Assembly: GCA_018815925.1 (NCBI GenBank)
Contig: JAHIWS010000020.1
Span: 1 to 64,000, forward strand
Source: Nanobdellota archaeon
GTDB taxonomy: Archaea; Nanobdellota; Nanobdellia; Pacearchaeales; GW2011-AR1
DNA length: 64,000 nucleotides
Direction of reading: 5' to 3'
Numbering within the stretch: the stretch's first letter is position 1; each line of letters opens with the position of its first letter. Positions 1 to 9,986 of this stretch are shown here, in pieces. The translations under genes and the position numbers were made by a program. The notes under the pieces were generated by a model. It was not told the DNA's origin and made no database searches. It worked only from the letters and a program-made list of their open reading frames with translations.

Positions 1-1
1 A

Positions 2-124
2 AATGGGTTTGGGTGTGTGAAGGGCAAGTATGGTGGTAGTGTTTCTGGGAAAAGATGTTGGAGTTTGAGGGCTGAGATATGTTGTAAATTCATAGCAAAC
101 AATCTAAATCTCACGTTAACGTGA
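2..124 (+). CDS. C-terminal fragment of a CDS entering from the left edge (…NGFGCVKGKYGGSVSGKRCWSLRAEICCKFIANNLNLTLT*)
   Basis: Open frame from base 2 to TGA at 122-124, truncated by the window edge; not in the ORF track. Confidence 0.35.
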   Translation, partial: NGFGCVKGKYGGSVSGKRCWSLRAEICCKFIANNLNLTLT

Positions 125-129
125 GATTT
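106..129. terminator. Perfect 24-nt palindrome AAATCTCACGTTAACGTGAGATTT, possible terminator hairpin between convergent genes
   Basis: Read directly; lies between a rightward fragment and a leftward gene. Confidence 0.4.
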
Positions 130-169
130 TCAACATACCCTAAAAAAATCTAAAAGAAAATCTACACAC

Positions 170-670
170 TCAATCCTTTTTTTTAGCATTAGCAAGTATT
201 AAGGCCAAAGCAATAGCAATAACAACTACAAAGAACACATTGATCCAAAAAGAATTGCTCCAACTTTGGTTAAATAAAGACTCAAAAAAACTCCATCCAA
301 CCCCTGTTGCCCATAGAATAACAATAATCATTACAATAACAAGAACAATTGCAGCTGCAATTTTTACTCCTTTTCCTCCAATTTTTGCATCTCCCCCTAT
401 AACAAAACTCCAAATAAGCAAAGCAACAAAAACAACTACTAAAGCAACTGATAAAAATAAAATCAAATTTGATACAACTAATTTAGGAAAAACAGCACTA
501 ACAAAAATTAAACCAATAACAAAAGAAACAAGAGCATTAAGTTGTTTTTTATCTTCCCCAAAAACTTTTGTTTTCTCAAGAATTGCGAACACAATAAAAA
601 ACATCAACAAAAAAGGGTAAGCAAATTTTGTTAAAACCCAGTGTTGTAAAACGATTTCTCCTGTTGCCAT
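170..670 (-). CDS. Multi-pass membrane protein, unknown function
   Basis: Long ORF with repeated hydrophobic helices. Confidence 0.75.
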   Translation of the reverse strand: MATGEIVLQHWVLTKFAYPFLLMFFIVFAILEKTKVFGEDKKQLNALVSFVIGLIFVSAVFPKLVVSNLILFLSVALVVVFVALLIWSFVIGGDAKIGGKGVKIAAAIVLVIVMIIVILWATGVGWSFFESLFNQSWSNSFWINVFFVVVIAIALALILANAKKKD

Positions 671-677
671 TTTCTAT

Positions 678-956
678 TTAAATTAAATCGCCAGGGATTT
701 CATCAATACCAGAATCCTGACTAGGTAAAGCGGTTTTATTTATGAGAAAAATATCACTAATTGCCCTTACAAACTGTTGAGGGATTATGACCCCTCTTGC
801 ACCACCAATCAAAGATGTTACACCACCCCCCACTTTTATTCTCCATCCATCAATCTTATTCTCATGTAAATTTGCTTCTTCTATTTCTCCAAAAAAGTCT
901 CCAGAATCTGTATAAACCTTTGTCCCTAAAACATCTGTTATTTTCTTTACCCTCAT
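678..956 (-). CDS. PRC-barrel-like small protein
   Basis: VLGTKVYTDSGDFFGEIEEA…GVIIPQQFVRAISDIFLI resembles PRC-barrel proteins. Confidence 0.6.
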   Translation of the reverse strand: MRVKKITDVLGTKVYTDSGDFFGEIEEANLHENKIDGWRIKVGGGVTSLIGGARGVIIPQQFVRAISDIFLINKTALPSQDSGIDEIPGDLI

Positions 957-1186
957 ATTAAAAACTAGGGGCTCCTATTTAAATAGTTTTCCATAATTTA
1001 AAATATGTTTCATCAACAGATATGTGTCCTAAAAATAAACTAAAATAAGTTACTTAAATTAATTTTCTTTAAAATTACCTTTAATAGATTTTTCCGTTGA
1101 TAAAATAAATTTCATTGATTATGAATACCAATGAACCTAATTTAGAACATAATAAAGTTTATAAAAAAATCAAACCTTCTTAAGCT

Positions 1187-1813
1187 ATGTTTGAGAAAAA
1201 AGAAATAGTCCCAATCTTGATTACAACCCTAATACTCGGAGTAGTCATCAGTTTAATAGAAAGTCTTGAATTATTCCTATATAGTCTACTCGCTGTATTT
1301 CTAGTAATAATAGTTAATATAGTTGCTAAAAAAATATCTTGTTTTTATCTAGACTCAGAAATAGAAATAAAACTATGGGAATTTAAAAGATATGGTTTCA
1401 AAAAAAGCAGTTACTTTAAAAAATCATTTCCTGCAGGAGCTTTTTTCCCAATAATCTTTACTGCATTTACACTAGGTTATGTGAATTGGATGGCCTGTTT
1501 AGTATTTGATGTTAAAGCCAAAATATATAGGGCAGCAAAAAGACATCAACTTTATTCTTTTTCAGAAATGACAGAATGGCACATCGGACTAATCGCTGCC
1601 TCAGGAATCCTCGCTAACCTTATTTTTGCAGTCTTGGGATATTTAATGGGTTTTCCACTTTTCACAAAAATAAATATTTATTATGTTTTCTTTAATATGA
1701 TTCCCCTTTCCAACCTAGATGGAAATAAGGTCTTCTTTGGAAATTTTGTAATGTGGGCTTTTTTAGCAGCCCTAACCTTAATCGGTTTAGGTTATATTTT
1801 TCTGACTATATAA
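1187..1813 (+). CDS. Site-2 protease-like (M50) membrane protein, HExxH not evident
   Basis: Hydrophobic protein with C-terminal FFNMIPLSNLDGNKVFFG, like the NPDG motif of S2P. Confidence 0.55.
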   Translation: MFEKKEIVPILITTLILGVVISLIESLELFLYSLLAVFLVIIVNIVAKKISCFYLDSEIEIKLWEFKRYGFKKSSYFKKSFPAGAFFPIIFTAFTLGYVNWMACLVFDVKAKIYRAAKRHQLYSFSEMTEWHIGLIAASGILANLIFAVLGYLMGFPLFTKINIYYVFFNMIPLSNLDGNKVFFGNFVMWAFLAALTLIGLGYIFLTI

Positions 1814-1855
1814 AGCTGTATAAAACTATTTAAAGATTTAGAAATTCAAACTAAA

Positions 1856-3403
1856 ATGCCCTTAAAATTTCTTCAGAACATAATACCAAGAAAATACCAA
1901 CAAGATATTTTTGAAACATGTGTAAATAAAAATTGCTTAGTTGTGCTCCCTACAGGAATAGGAAAAACACTAATAGCACTAATGTTAGCAATAAAAAGAA
2001 TAGAACAATACCCTATGGAAAAAGTTGTTTTTTTAGCCCCCACAAAACCATTAGCAGAACAACATTTAAATTATTTTAAAAAATATCTTCCAGAGCTCTT
2101 TGGAGACATGCAATTATTTACTGGTTCTGTTAAACCAGAACAAAGAAAAAAAATATACAAAACAGCAGATATTATCTTTTCAACACCTCAATGTGTAGCC
2201 AATGATCTAAAAAATAATCTTTATAATTTACAAGAAGTATCATTACTAATAGAAGATGAAGCACATAGATGTACAAAAAACTATGATTATAATTATGTTG
2301 CTCAAACCTATATTAAACAAGCCATGAATCCAAGAATCTTAGGATTAACAGCCTCACCAGGATCAAATACTTCGAGTATTAGGGAAATCTGTAAAAATCT
2401 TTCTATTGAGGAAGTAGAACTAAGAACAAGACAAAGTACAGATGTTTCACAATATCTTCAAGAACTAAAATTTGAAAAAATAATGTTGGATTTTCCCCCT
2501 GAACTAGAAGAAATTAGGCATGTTCTAAAAAAGCTTTTTAATAGTTATGTTGAAGAATTAAAAAAAAGAAAAGTACTTTGGGAACCACCCACAAAAACAA
2601 ATTTAATCAACCTTCAAAAAAAAATTTCTTCTTCTTTATCAATGGGAAGTAAAAATTTTAACTATATGATGGGGGCAAGTGCCTGTGCACAAGCAATCAA
2701 ACTACAACACGCTCTTGAACTTTTAGAAACCCAAACCCTCTATAGTTTTAATAAATATCTTAAAACACTCTTTGACCAAGCTTCTAAAAAACAAAGTAAA
2801 GGGGTGGTAAAACTTGTTGCAAACCCAGAATTTAATTTCATTTTCATGTCTTCAAATGAACTTTTAGCAAAAAATCATGAACATCCAAAATTAAAAAAAC
2901 TAATAGAAATAATAACAAAAGAAAATTCAAATAGTAACTCAAAAATAATTGTCTTTACACAATTTAGAGACACTGCTTCTATTGTCTCAAAAAATCTAAA
3001 CAACATTTCTGGCATAAAAGCAAAAGTCTTTGTTGGCCAAGCAAAAAAACAAGGTTCTGGTTTAAGTCAAAAACAACAAAAAAAAATAATTGAAGATTTT
3101 TCAGAAGGAAAAATAAATACATTGTGTGCAACATGTATTGCAGAAGAAGGCCTTGATATTCCAGAAGTCAATGCAGTTATATTTTATGAACCAATTCCCT
3201 CTGCAATCCGTGCAATACAAAGAGCAGGAAGAACAGCAAGACTAATGAAAGGAAAATTAATTATTTTAATAACAAAAGGCACAAGAGATGAAGCATTTTA
3301 TTATGTATCAAAATCAAGAGAAAGAAAAATGCACAAAGCAATAGACACAATCAAACAAACTCTCTCAAGAAACAATAAACTAGAAGTTCAGAAGAAGTTA
3401 TAA
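1856..3403 (+). CDS. hef: Hef-type DEAH helicase (split Hef, helicase half)
   Basis: LPTGIGKT, EDEAHRC, LTASPG, QRAGRTAR motifs. Confidence 0.9.
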   Translation: MPLKFLQNIIPRKYQQDIFETCVNKNCLVVLPTGIGKTLIALMLAIKRIEQYPMEKVVFLAPTKPLAEQHLNYFKKYLPELFGDMQLFTGSVKPEQRKKIYKTADIIFSTPQCVANDLKNNLYNLQEVSLLIEDEAHRCTKNYDYNYVAQTYIKQAMNPRILGLTASPGSNTSSIREICKNLSIEEVELRTRQSTDVSQYLQELKFEKIMLDFPPELEEIRHVLKKLFNSYVEELKKRKVLWEPPTKTNLINLQKKISSSLSMGSKNFNYMMGASACAQAIKLQHALELLETQTLYSFNKYLKTLFDQASKKQSKGVVKLVANPEFNFIFMSSNELLAKNHEHPKLKKLIEIITKENSNSNSKIIVFTQFRDTASIVSKNLNNISGIKAKVFVGQAKKQGSGLSQKQQKKIIEDFSEGKINTLCATCIAEEGLDIPEVNAVIFYEPIPSAIRAIQRAGRTARLMKGKLIILITKGTRDEAFYYVSKSRERKMHKAIDTIKQTLSRNNKLEVQKKL

Positions 3404-3404
3404 T

Positions 3405-4028
3405 ATGCCTAAAAAAATCCTAATTGATTATAGGGAAAAAAATTCTATGGTTCCCTCTGAATTAATAAATCTTGGATTTGAAATAGAATTTAAAGAATTA
3501 AAAGTAGCAGATTATATTATCAAGGGAATTGCAATAGAAAGAAAAACAATTTCTGATTTCACATCCTCAATGTTAAATGGAAGACTATTAAAACAACTAG
3601 AAGAACTAAAACAATATTCAAAAAATTTATTAATTGTTGAAGGGGTAGAACAATCTGCACTATATGATGATTCTCCAGAAGGAATTAATGGAAATGCTGT
3701 TCGTGGCTTTCTTTTATCAATTCTTTTAAAACACAACATCCCAATCATGTTTACAAAAAATGCAGAAGATACTGCAAAATTTTTAGCTGTATTAATCAAA
3801 AAAAAGCAAAAAGAATCACCAATAAATGTAAAAAAACATTCTTTAAATAAAAAAGAAAGAATGCAGTTTATTCTCGAGGGTTTTCCAGGTGTTGGTCCAA
3901 AAACAGCAAAAAAACTTCTTAATGAATTTAAAACCCTTCAAAATATAATCAACACTCCTTTAGAAAATTTAAAAAAAATAATTGGAAAAAAAGCAGATAT
4001 TTTTAACATAATCAAAGAAGAGTACTAG
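3405..4028 (+). CDS. ERCC4/XPF-type nuclease with C-terminal HhH (split Hef, nuclease half)
   Basis: IERKTISDFTSS (ERKxxxD) motif and GFPGVGPKTAKKLL helix-hairpin-helix. Confidence 0.9.
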   Translation: MPKKILIDYREKNSMVPSELINLGFEIEFKELKVADYIIKGIAIERKTISDFTSSMLNGRLLKQLEELKQYSKNLLIVEGVEQSALYDDSPEGINGNAVRGFLLSILLKHNIPIMFTKNAEDTAKFLAVLIKKKQKESPINVKKHSLNKKERMQFILEGFPGVGPKTAKKLLNEFKTLQNIINTPLENLKKIIGKKADIFNIIKEEY

Positions 4029-4213
4029 ATATTGACACCAATACTTGAACCAAAAAGAACCTTATATTTACCTTCATATTCTGCAATTAATTTGTTTATT
4101 CTTTTTTGTTTTTCTCCTTCAGGGAGGGTATAAGTTAGTTTATTCAATGTTTTTAATTTTGAGATTGACAAAAGAAAATTAACTTGTTCCCCTAAATCAT
4201 TTTTCTCACTCAT
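4025..4213 (-). CDS. Small hypothetical protein
   Basis: 62-aa ORF. Confidence 0.4.
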   Translation of the reverse strand: MSEKNDLGEQVNFLLSISKLKTLNKLTYTLPEGEKQKRINKLIAEYEGKYKVLFGSSIGVNI

Positions 4214-4423
4214 GCTGCAACCTCCTTAATCTTTTTTTTAATACCAGATTCTCCAATAAACCAAAATTATTTAATTGTTCAGAAAAATTTTTCAAACCCT
4301 TATCTCTTACCATTAAAATAAAATAAAAAATAAAAAGTATATAAACAAATATATCTTTTAAAATATAGATTAAAATACAAAAATTATATAAAACCTAGAA
4401 TTCTTTGTACATTATATTTTTCC

Positions 4424-4951
4424 TTATTCTAAATTATATTTTCCTATTGCTTCATAAACAGGACCTTTATTCCGCAACATAGAACTTTTTAATTTAAAAC
4501 AATTTACACTAAATTTAATCCTTGGAATTTTTATTTTTTTTAAATCACTTAAAAACTGTTTTTTATCTTTAATGTTTTTAATTCTTGCAATTGTTAAATG
4601 ACCCATAAATCTTTTTTCAAATTCAAACAAACCTTCTAAAACAAAATCTATTTCTTTTTGAAATTTTTCAGCTCCTTTTAAATTTAACCAAACAATCCTA
4701 ATAAAATTTTCAGAAAAAACCCCTAAATTATTTAGTTCTACTTCAAAATTATTAAATTTAATTTTGCTTAATCTTGTTTTAACTCCTTCAACTTTCTCTT
4801 TACTAATCTCTCCTAAAAACTTAAGAGTCAAATGCAAATTTTCTAATTCTGTTGTTTTACCAACAAATTCTGGTAAAGAATTCTGAATCTTTTTTATTTC
4901 TTTCTGAATTTTTTCAGGAACATCAATTGAAATAAAACAACGAATATTCAT
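4424..4951 (-). CDS. thpR: RNA 2',3'-cyclic phosphodiesterase (2'-5' RNA ligase family)
   Basis: MNIRCFISIDVP start; two HxTx motifs (HLTL, HLTI). The track ORF is longer (to 5047); the internal Met at 4951 fits the family better. Confidence 0.85.
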   Translation of the reverse strand: MNIRCFISIDVPEKIQKEIKKIQNSLPEFVGKTTELENLHLTLKFLGEISKEKVEGVKTRLSKIKFNNFEVELNNLGVFSENFIRIVWLNLKGAEKFQKEIDFVLEGLFEFEKRFMGHLTIARIKNIKDKKQFLSDLKKIKIPRIKFSVNCFKLKSSMLRNKGPVYEAIGKYNLE

Positions 4952-4952
4952 T

Positions 4953-6974
4953 TTAAACTTGTTCAGAATCATCAAGAGAATAAGATTCTGAACTTGTTGT
5001 ATTATTTGTATTGTCTGTGGGCAATTTATTGTTTGTATTAGTAACAAGTTGTTTGTTTTTCCAAGGATCAGAAATAACTTGTTTATATTCTTTTATTTTT
5101 CTAGCTCTTCTTACTATTAAAACAACTACAACACTGATAGCAACCAAAAATAAAGCTATTAAAACTACCAAAAGCCATTTAAGATTTTTAGGCTCTTCTC
5201 CTTGTTCACAGTCTTCTGAACAATTATCAAAATTCTCGTCAGAATCACAGATTCCATCTCCACAATAAGAACCTAAAGTAATACTGCATAAACCACAATC
5301 ATTTTGACAATTTAAACAATCCTCCCCCATATTGCAAACCCCATCTCCACAATAATAATTAGAAGTTGATTGAATAACATTAAAATTAACTATTTTTGAT
5401 TTGGTGGTTGAAAAAGAAGCAGACTCACTAGCATATATTTGAAGCACATTTGCACCTAAAACAGGATATGCATAATCTGTTCCAGGAATAAAACCCACCT
5501 GAGCCCCATTATTTAAAGAATATTTCCAGTATTTTGCATTATTTTTTTCATCTTTAACTTGTAAAAGAATCTCATAATCATAAGCATAAGTTATATTTCT
5601 TGGTGAAGAAATAATAATATTTATTCTTGAAACACTAGGAGTGCCCCCATTCCCATGATTAGAGGTCACACCACACTTTCCAATAACCTCTCCTTTATTT
5701 TCCCAAACATTAAAACCCTCACAAACAAAAGAAATTCTTCCTTCACATTTTTCTTCTCCTAGACTTTCACAATAAAGCACAGGTGTAGGACCCCCTTTGT
5801 AAAGATAAGAATCAAGATAAGTAATATCGTGTATTGTCACCTGGCCATCTGCATTACAATCTGCAATCCCTAAATGATAGGGGATAGAACCTCCCTTGTA
5901 AAGGTAATTCATTAAAAAATCAATATCTAAATCACCAATAAAACCATCTTTATTTGCATCACACCTCAATAAATCAGAACTTGTATTTTCTTCTATAGCT
6001 ACAGGCCCAGAACCTGAATTATGTAAAAAATCATTTAAATAATCAACATCACTTGAATCTAAAATATCATCTGCATTTACATTTGCCAATTCAATTGGGT
6101 GATAAAGTTCTCTAACACCAGATAAATAATTTTGGATTAATTCTACATCTAAATCACCAATAAAACCATCTTTATTTACATCTCCTCTGATTAACTCACC
6201 ACTTGTATTTTCTCCTATAGCTACAGGTACAGACCCCCCCTTATGGATATAACTACTTAAATAAGTTATATCAAACATATTAACAACCCCATCTCCATTA
6301 ACATTTCCTAATTCTAAAGGATAAGGTGCGGGGCCTCCTTTATTTAAAAAATCTATTAAAAACACAATATCTAGATCACCAATAAAACCATCTTTAGTTA
6401 CATCTCCCCTTACAGGATTGCTTATTGTAATATCTAAGGCAACAGGTGCAGGACCTCCAGCATGCAAAGAATTATTTAAATAATCTATATCAGCCTGATC
6501 AATAATATTATTTCCATCTACATTTCCTAATTCTAAAGGATTTGGAGCAACCCCTCCTGAATTTAAATAATCATTTAAAAATAAAACATCTATGTCCCCA
6601 ATAAAACCATCTTGATAACAATCTCCCCTAACTAAACCTACACTAGTATTAACTGCAATAGACATAGGTGTGGGGCCTCCAAAATTAGTATAATTAAGTA
6701 AATAAGTAGAATCGTCCTGATCAATAATATTGTCTCCATTAACATTTGCTACCTCTAGAGGATAAGGTGCAATACCTCCTGAATTAATATAAACATTTAA
6801 ACGAGTTATATCAAAAAGATTAATAACCCCGTCACCATTACAATCTCCCCTAAGATAATCTTCAGGAGCAAAAAAAACTTGTTTAAATTCAGGAACAGAG
6901 AAAAAATAAAAAACAGCAAATATTAAAACAAAAACTAAAACAAAACGTATAATCTTCTTATCCCCTTTTTTCAT
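4953..6974 (-). CDS. Surface protein with five tandem dockerin type I modules, Cys-rich repeats and a C-terminal TM helix
   Basis: Ten D-x-(N/D)-x-D-G calcium-loop half-repeats (e.g. RGDCNGDGVINLFDITRLNVYI); CGDGVCNMGEDCLNCQNDCG repeats; TM helix near the C-terminus. Confidence 0.85.
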   Translation of the reverse strand: MKKGDKKIIRFVLVFVLIFAVFYFFSVPEFKQVFFAPEDYLRGDCNGDGVINLFDITRLNVYINSGGIAPYPLEVANVNGDNIIDQDDSTYLLNYTNFGGPTPMSIAVNTSVGLVRGDCYQDGFIGDIDVLFLNDYLNSGGVAPNPLELGNVDGNNIIDQADIDYLNNSLHAGGPAPVALDITISNPVRGDVTKDGFIGDLDIVFLIDFLNKGGPAPYPLELGNVNGDGVVNMFDITYLSSYIHKGGSVPVAIGENTSGELIRGDVNKDGFIGDLDVELIQNYLSGVRELYHPIELANVNADDILDSSDVDYLNDFLHNSGSGPVAIEENTSSDLLRCDANKDGFIGDLDIDFLMNYLYKGGSIPYHLGIADCNADGQVTIHDITYLDSYLYKGGPTPVLYCESLGEEKCEGRISFVCEGFNVWENKGEVIGKCGVTSNHGNGGTPSVSRINIIISSPRNITYAYDYEILLQVKDEKNNAKYWKYSLNNGAQVGFIPGTDYAYPVLGANVLQIYASESASFSTTKSKIVNFNVIQSTSNYYCGDGVCNMGEDCLNCQNDCGLCSITLGSYCGDGICDSDENFDNCSEDCEQGEEPKNLKWLLVVLIALFLVAISVVVVLIVRRARKIKEYKQVISDPWKNKQLVTNTNNKLPTDNTNNTTSSESYSLDDSEQV

Positions 6975-7020
6975 AATTCCAAATACAAATAAAACTATTT
7001 AAAGATTTAGAAAAAATAAA

Positions 7021-7839
7021 TTAAAAAATATTTCTAAAAAAAGCCTCAACTCTCTGAAAAAAACCAGGCATTACTTCATCTTCATAATCACCCTGTGAAT
7101 CTGATAAATATTTTACAGTTTTATCATAACTCCAACCCATTGTCATATCTTGTTGCTGACTCTGATTTCCTGGATTAACCACTGCACATTCCAAATCAGG
7201 TCCCCCCTTATATAAATAAGAAATTAAATATGTGATGTCAAAAATATTAACAAATTCATCACCATTTACATTAGAAGCCCATAATGAGTCTGGAGCAGGG
7301 CCTCCTAAATAAAACCATGCTATTAAATAAGTTATATCAAATATGTTTGTAGTATCATCAGCATTCGCATCCCCACACTGAAAATTACTTCCACACTGAT
7401 AATCATAATTACATTCATTTGTTCCAGCACCTTGAATAGTTATACATGATGTTCCTGAACAAATTTTGTGGGTCTCATTTTGTGTTTGATTACTTCCACA
7501 CTGATAATCATAATTACATTCATTTGTTCCAGCACCTTGAATAGTTATACATGATGTTCCTGAACAAATTTTGTGGGTCTCATTTTGTGTTTGATTACTT
7601 CTTATCTTAACAGCACTTTCTAACTCAACACCTTTTGCTTCTAGTTTTCCTAAATCACCAGGTGAATACTGGATTCCATTTCCAGTAGGTTTTTTCCAAA
7701 AATCAAAAAAACCAGCACTAACAAGAGGGAGAACTAAAAATATAGCTAAAAGACAAATAAATACAACCACTCTTTTCATAAGATAAATAAAAAAAACAAA
7801 TTTATAAATGTTTTGTTTGAAACCAATAAAATTAATCAA
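7021..7839 (-). CDS. Secreted dockerin-containing protein with an internal 35-aa duplication (likely start at MKRVVVFICLLAIFL)
   Basis: Signal peptide, two calcium loops (DANADDTTNIFDITYLI / NVNGDEFVNIFDITYLI), two identical copies of a 35-aa unit. Confidence 0.75.
   Translation of the reverse strand: MINFIGFKQNIYKFVFFIYLMKRVVVFICLLAIFLVLPLVSAGFFDFWKKPTGNGIQYSPGDLGKLEAKGVELESAVKIRSNQTQNETHKICSGTSCITIQGAGTNECNYDYQCGSNQTQNETHKICSGTSCITIQGAGTNECNYDYQCGSNFQCGDANADDTTNIFDITYLIAWFYLGGPAPDSLWASNVNGDEFVNIFDITYLISYLYKGGPDLECAVVNPGNQSQQQDMTMGWSYDKTVKYLSDSQGDYEDEVMPGFFQRVEAFFRNIF
7384..7593. repeat. Perfect tandem duplication, 2 x 105 bp (7384-7488, 7489-7593)
   Basis: The two copies read identical base for base. 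Confidence 0.95.
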
Positions 7840-7929
7840 AAAAGGGTGATAAAAATTTTTAATTTTTCAAAAAACAAAAAACTATTTAAATTAAATTTTA
7901 TATATAATGATGGAAAAAGGAGGTGAAAA

Positions 7930-8133
7930 ATGGCAAAAAAAAATCCAAGACTATTAAACTTTGTTGCATGGCTAACAGGAATTCTAGTTTCATTAGCAGT
8001 AGGTTTTGGAATGATTGGGGGAACACTAACATTACCAACATGGCTAGGAGGAGATATTGTGGCTATGATTGCTGGATGGATTGTGGTAATCACAACAGCC
8101 CTAAGTGCAATTCTTACACTAATCAAAACTTAA
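7930..8133 (+). CDS. Small two-TM membrane protein
   Basis: 67-aa hydrophobic ORF preceded by GGAGGTG. Confidence 0.65.
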   Translation: MAKKNPRLLNFVAWLTGILVSLAVGFGMIGGTLTLPTWLGGDIVAMIAGWIVVITTALSAILTLIKT

Positions 8134-8183
8134 AATTTTGTTTTTATTTTTTGTTTTTATTTTATTTGTATTTTACTTAGAAT

Positions 8184-8555
8184 TCACCCAATACAAACCC
8201 CTTCTTTACACGAACCCTCACCACACACCATATCCTTAATTTTAAAGGAATTTCCAACACAATACATTTCAAAAAGAGTCCCACCCCCCCACACAGAATC
8301 ATCGGAAGTGCAATAATCAATAGACCTATGCACCTTTCCATCACCAACCCCCCAAACAACAATTCCTTTTTGAAAATAATTTAATCCATTATCACTATCA
8401 TAACAAAATTTATTATTTATATCTACACCTTCTGGAAGAAAATCTTCTTCAGGAGATAATTTTAATTTCCTATAAAAGCTTTTGTAAACAAAATAAGATG
8501 TTGTAACCAATAATAACAAAACCAACATAACAACAATTATCTCTCTTCTTTCCAT
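8184..8555 (-). CDS. Membrane-anchored Cys-containing protein, unknown
   Basis: N-terminal TM, regularly spaced Cys. Confidence 0.55.
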   Translation of the reverse strand: MERREIIVVMLVLLLLVTTSYFVYKSFYRKLKLSPEEDFLPEGVDINNKFCYDSDNGLNYFQKGIVVWGVGDGKVHRSIDYCTSDDSVWGGGTLFEMYCVGNSFKIKDMVCGEGSCKEGVCIG

Positions 8556-8728
8556 AAAAGATTATACTTCCACAAGTTTATAAATTTTAATGTAATCGAA
8601 AAAAATTAAAATTTAAGAAAACATTAAAATAAATTCCTAGGCCAGGCTTTAACACCCTCCTTCCAATTTTTTTATTAACTTCCCCTAGTTCCAAAGAACA
8701 ATTAATCCACTAGGTTTTTTACCTTTCT

Positions 8729-9934
8729 TTATTTTGGAACCAAAGCAAAAAAACTATAAGCATTTTTTACTTTTTCTGCAATTTTTTTAACATCAGATAA
8801 TTGAACTTTTTGAATATTCTTTTCATATTCATAAAACTCTTTTGCATCACCATCAATTTCAGATAAAAGCAAACCAACCATCTGCCTTTGGGAATCTTCC
8901 ATAGAAATCTGATAATTCCCAATTAATTGGTCTTTAACTTGCTCTAATTCTTTTTCATTTAGGTCTTCTTTAATTTTTCCAAACTCTTGCAAAATAATTT
9001 TTTTAACTTCCTCGACAGCTGATTTTGTTGTTCCAACATAAATAGCATTATAAGCATAAAGACTATTAATATCTGAATAACCTTTAACAGCATAGGCAAG
9101 ATTTCTTTTTTCCCTTATTTCAGAAAATAACCTAGAAGACATGCCTTCTGCCATTAAACAACTCAAAACTTGTGCAGCATAATTTTTTTTATCTCTTGAA
9201 ACAGGAACATGATATGCAAAAATTAAATTAGCTTGATCTATTCCTGTTCTAAATTCAATTTTTGTTTTATTTTTTAAATTAATCTTAAATTCAGAAACTT
9301 TTCCTTTCTTATTATTAAAATTTTTTTCAGCAAAATCTACAATTTTATCAAAATTTGTATCTCCCACTACACACAAAATTATATTATTAGGCTGATAAAC
9401 TTCTTCAAATTTTTTAATCATCTTATCTCTGCTAATAGAACCCATTGTTTTTTCTGTTCCAATTAAATTAAGACCAAGAGGTTCTCCATACAAATAACTC
9501 TGAATCTCATCAAGAACATATCTTTTAGGATCATCTTTATACATCTTCATTTCTTCAAAAATAACTTTTCTTTCTTTTTCAAGTTCTTTCTCATCAAATT
9601 TCGGATTTTTAACTATATCACTCAAAACATTTAAAGCTACATTTACATGTTTACTAGGCATCTTACACCAATAAGCGGTAACTGTTTCAGAAGTAAAACC
9701 ATTTAAAACCCCTCCTTTTCTTTCAATCTCTTCTGCAATTTGCTTAGCATTTCTTGTTGGAGTTCCTTTATACAACATGTGCTCAATAAAATGAGAAATT
9801 CCTTTTTCAAAACCAGCCTCATTAACACCCCCATTTCTAACAGCAAAAGCCACATTAACTACTGGCAGATCTCTTTTTTCAAATACAATAGTCATGCCGT
9901 TCTTCAATACTTTTCTATAAAATGTTGGCTTCAT
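8729..9934 (-). CDS. M16 family zinc peptidase
   Basis: HFIEHMLYKGT (HxxEH) motif and full-length family pattern. Confidence 0.9.
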   Translation of the reverse strand: MKPTFYRKVLKNGMTIVFEKRDLPVVNVAFAVRNGGVNEAGFEKGISHFIEHMLYKGTPTRNAKQIAEEIERKGGVLNGFTSETVTAYWCKMPSKHVNVALNVLSDIVKNPKFDEKELEKERKVIFEEMKMYKDDPKRYVLDEIQSYLYGEPLGLNLIGTEKTMGSISRDKMIKKFEEVYQPNNIILCVVGDTNFDKIVDFAEKNFNNKKGKVSEFKINLKNKTKIEFRTGIDQANLIFAYHVPVSRDKKNYAAQVLSCLMAEGMSSRLFSEIREKRNLAYAVKGYSDINSLYAYNAIYVGTTKSAVEEVKKIILQEFGKIKEDLNEKELEQVKDQLIGNYQISMEDSQRQMVGLLLSEIDGDAKEFYEYEKNIQKVQLSDVKKIAEKVKNAYSFFALVPK

Positions 9935-9986
9935 TTGAAATTTTTTTCTTTTCTATTTCAAAGATTTGGAAATTTCCTATTTATTT

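Noticed and set aside
240-620. 126-aa plus-strand ORF
   Set aside because: Antisense to a convincing membrane-protein gene; composition typical of a complementary-strand artefact
5750-6860. Regularly spaced repeats as a possible CRISPR array
   Set aside because: They are diverged coding repeats of dockerin modules; no CRISPR array or cas operon is present in the window
7836-8180. ORFs 7836-8126 (-), 7923-8180 (+) overlapping 7930-8133
   Set aside because: The 7930 frame has a proper SD and TM pattern; the others are out-of-frame overlaps
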